Below are positions 32,989-34,496 of a DNA stretch of 34,496 nt, piece after piece (within the stretch, counting starts at the first letter, position 1; each line of letters starts with the position of its first letter). Position numbers and translations under genes: made by a program. Where the stretch lies: contig CAZKDJ010000019.1 of NCBI GenBank assembly GCA_964551295.1, forward strand, positions 1 through 34,496. Direction: 5' to 3'. Under the pieces are notes generated by a model. The model was given only the letters and a program-made list of their open reading frames with translations. It was not told the DNA's origin and ran no database searches. Origin of the DNA: JAFGED01 sp964551295. GTDB lineage: Bacteria > Chloroflexota > Anaerolineae > B4-G1.

Positions 32989-33416
32989 CACTCTAGCTCC
33001 AGCTTCAATTTCGTGTGCCCGATGCCGATCACGTCGCCGGTGCTCACGACGGTGGGATCGGCGACGCGTGCGCCGTTTAGCAGTGTGCCGTTGCGGCTGC
33101 CTTGGTCCTCCAGCCACCACTGCTTCTCTTTCCAGGAGAGCAGGGCGTGCCGGGAAGAGGCGTATGTGTCAGAGATGAGAATGGTATTGCTCGGCAACCG
33201 GCCGATGGAGGTGACGGGTTGCAGGCGAAACGTGGTGCCTGCTCCAATGGCTTTATCCGTCGTCTCTAGGACGACCAGTCGCCCGCTTGGTCGGATTGAC
33301 TCGCGGCTGATAGCCGCTTGCCGCACATCACGCCACACCATGACGAATATGGCAGCTAGAAAGGCGTAGAGTAGAATGGCAAGGAATACGCGCAGAATCA
33401 GCAGAAGGACGTCCAT
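32988..33416 (-). CDS. Membrane-anchored FHA-domain protein (FhaB-like)
   Basis: A 142-residue protein starting MDVLLLILRVF, 2 bp after the stop of the fhaA-like gene; earlier in-frame starts are inside that gene. One N-terminal span (about residues 3-24) is followed by a linker and a forkhead-associated domain that binds phosphothreonine: TSIGRLPSNTILISD with the GR motif, SSRHALL (conserved SxxH) and DQGSRNGTLLNG. This is the architecture of FhaB/FipA, which in actinobacteria recruits phosphorylated proteins to sites of cell-wall growth. The gene overlaps the GT-C gene by one base, so expression is coupled. Confidence 0.85.
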   Translation of the reverse strand: MDVLLLILRVFLAILLYAFLAAIFVMVWRDVRQAAISRESIRPSGRLVVLETTDKAIGAGTTFRLQPVTSIGRLPSNTILISDTYASSRHALLSWKEKQWWLEDQGSRNGTLLNGARVADPTVVSTGDVIGIGHTKLKLELE

Positions 33417-33418
33417 CG

Positions 33419-34234
33419 TCAATCGGACTCGGGTTCTTGGGGCAGGGCGGGGGTATCTTCCATATTTGGCAGCGGAATGGGAGTGGGAGGATCCTCGCTG
33501 TAGACTACCTGGATGCCGGCGAAGGATATGACATCCCCGGCGTGAAGCACGCACTCCTCGATTGGATAGCCGTTGATCTGTGTGCCCCTTGAGCTTCCCA
33601 GGTCGTAGAGCACGTACCGGCCATACCGCCGGCGGAGTTGAGCGTGGTGGCGAGAGACCCGCGGATCCTCGATGATGATGTCGTTGTCGAGCGCGCGCCC
33701 GATGGATAGTGTGGCCTTGAGCAGGTTCGCGTGGCGCTGACCCTCTAGAATCAAGAACGGGCGGCCTGGTGGCGCGATGGATTCTGCCTGTGCTTCTATC
33801 TCTGGTTCTGGTGGATCAGATTCGGCGGTGATTTCGCGTGTCTTTTCCACAGGCGGCGGCTCTTGAGGGAGCCAACACGCCTCGACGCGCACCTGGTGGG
33901 TGGCCATTGTGGGGTCGGGCAAGACGTGAATGACCGGGGGGATCGGAAGTCCGAGGTTGGCCTGGGCGGCTAGATCGGCTACGTGGCGGGCCAGCTCCGT
34001 CTCCAGCTCCAGCTGCGCGACAGCCAGTGCGTCGCAGTCGCTTGGGTGCAGGTAAACCCAGTAGTGAGTGGGGGCTTGTGAGATACCGTCTGGTGAGACG
34101 ACCTGATAGTCCTCCATAGCCCGCGTGAGGTGCGTGGCCACCTCCAGCGGGCTGAGATGTCCGGCGAAAAGTCGGGCGAATGTTCCTTCCACCAGCCGTT
34201 CGGCCAGGGCCTCTAAGCGCGCGATTTTACTCAT
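33419..34234 (-). CDS. fhaA: FhaA-like protein: DUF3662 domain plus FHA domain
   Basis: A 271-residue cytoplasmic protein. Residues 1 to ~120 match the DUF3662/FhaA N-terminal domain (EGTFARLFAGHLSPLEVATHLTRAME, then VVSPDG-x-x-APTHYWVYLHP). An acidic, Pro-rich linker follows, then an FHA domain at ~165-250: LLKATLSIGRALDNDIIIED, RVSRHHAQLRR and DLGSSRGTQING, with all phosphothreonine-binding residues present. In actinobacteria FhaA acts with Ser/Thr kinases and the flippase MviN in wall synthesis. No kinase or phosphatase gene is in the window. No ribosome-binding site is visible before ATG, and a strong promoter ends about 10 bp upstream, so the mRNA may be leaderless. First gene of the minus-strand block. 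Confidence 0.9.
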   Translation of the reverse strand: MSKIARLEALAERLVEGTFARLFAGHLSPLEVATHLTRAMEDYQVVSPDGISQAPTHYWVYLHPSDCDALAVAQLELETELARHVADLAAQANLGLPIPPVIHVLPDPTMATHQVRVEACWLPQEPPPVEKTREITAESDPPEPEIEAQAESIAPPGRPFLILEGQRHANLLKATLSIGRALDNDIIIEDPRVSRHHAQLRRRYGRYVLYDLGSSRGTQINGYPIEECVLHAGDVISFAGIQVVYSEDPPTPIPLPNMEDTPALPQEPESD

Positions 34235-34243
34235 GATTTGGCG

Positions 34244-34272
34244 ATTATAACGTGATAAACGGTAAATGACAA
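34244..34272 (-). promoter_or_regulatory. Predicted σ70-type promoter of the fhaA operon
   Basis: TTGTCA (34272-34267), an exact 17-bp spacer and TATAAT (34249-34244) on the minus strand. Transcription would begin around 34237, two or three bases before the ATG at 34234. Confidence 0.7.
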
Positions 34273-34496
34273 ATGGGTACCGTAATATAAGTTGTAATGC
34301 ACCTGTGTTTCAGTATCCTCCATCGGATCGAATTGTCTGCAACCTGGGGTGACTACTCATTCCGCGCAATAGCGCAAAACTAACCCTGTTGCTCTTGAAT
34401 TTGGAGGGTCGGCTAACCATCGGAGAAGCTTGTGCTCAAGCCCGTAGGGTGTAAAAACCTCATCCAGAGAAAATCCGTTCAAAAAGTCGCAATCTC
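34273..34496. other. Right-end sequence without recognisable gene
   Basis: About 220 bp with lower GC than the rest. No open frame longer than 60 codons, RNA gene or clear repeat is visible; a GCGCAATAGCGC palindrome is the only small structure. It may be upstream sequence of a gene beyond the window. Confidence 0.4.

Noticed and set aside
34273..34496. RNA gene or partial coding region at the right end
   Set aside because: No tRNA cloverleaf, rRNA-like stretch or open frame of convincing length is visible.

Overview
The window looks like a chromosomal piece from a GC-rich, free-living bacterium, most likely a member of the Chloroflexota (Anaerolineae-like), probably from a metagenome assembly. 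The taxon is inferred from gene content: a YfhO protein, an FhaA/FhaB pair with a RodA-like protein, a baseplate-J-like membrane protein beside alaS, a zinc-ribbon STAND ATPase, and many short low-complexity repeats inserted into genes. There are no rRNA or tRNA genes, CRISPR arrays, transposases or phage modules. A run of 10 Ns inside lon marks a scaffold join, and panB carries a one-base frameshift, so assembly quality matters here.

Layout. 1-3.5 kb (+): tail of an unknown gene with a terminator, a small membrane protein, a PPC-domain lipoprotein and pyruvate kinase. 3.6-11.3 kb (-): a zinc-ribbon membrane protein, a YfhO-type membrane protein, and the unit lon / response regulator / PHP-AlbA_2 protein. 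11.4 kb: back-to-back sigma70-type promoters for lon and alaS. 11.5-18.9 kb (+): alaS, a zinc-ribbon/baseplate-J-like membrane protein, ruvX, mltG and a periplasmic-binding lipoprotein. 19.0-24.5 kb: pyrimidine-nucleoside phosphorylase (-), then a deaminase-CYTH fusion and class I aldolase fbaB (+), then a damaged panB (-). 24.6-34.2 kb (-): fhaA, fhaB-like, a GT-C glycosyltransferase, MTA phosphorylase, a WD40 remnant, a membrane-anchored zinc-ribbon STAND ATPase, and a FtsW/RodA-penicillin-binding-protein fusion.

Themes. Cell-envelope growth recurs (mltG, the SEDS-PBP fusion, the FHA proteins, two polytopic GT-C/YfhO-type proteins). The last block resembles a rearranged version of the actinobacterial fhaA-fhaB-pstP-rodA-pbpA-pkn locus, without phosphatase or kinase in the window. 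A second theme is nucleoside salvage (pyrimidine phosphorylase, MTA/SAH deaminase fusion, MTA phosphorylase).

The most unusual observations are: (1) a single-chain SEDS-PBP in which all three transpeptidase catalytic motifs are lost; (2) dispersed repeats that have become functional-looking gene parts, including a lipoprotein signal peptide inside a 24-bp-arm hairpin that also holds the ribosome-binding site and start codon, two copies of a palindromic element that supply the stop codon of the adjacent gene, and in-frame insertions in membrane proteins; (3) a deaminase-CYTH fusion; (4) a STAND ATPase with zinc ribbons, a transmembrane segment and an extracytoplasmic domain.
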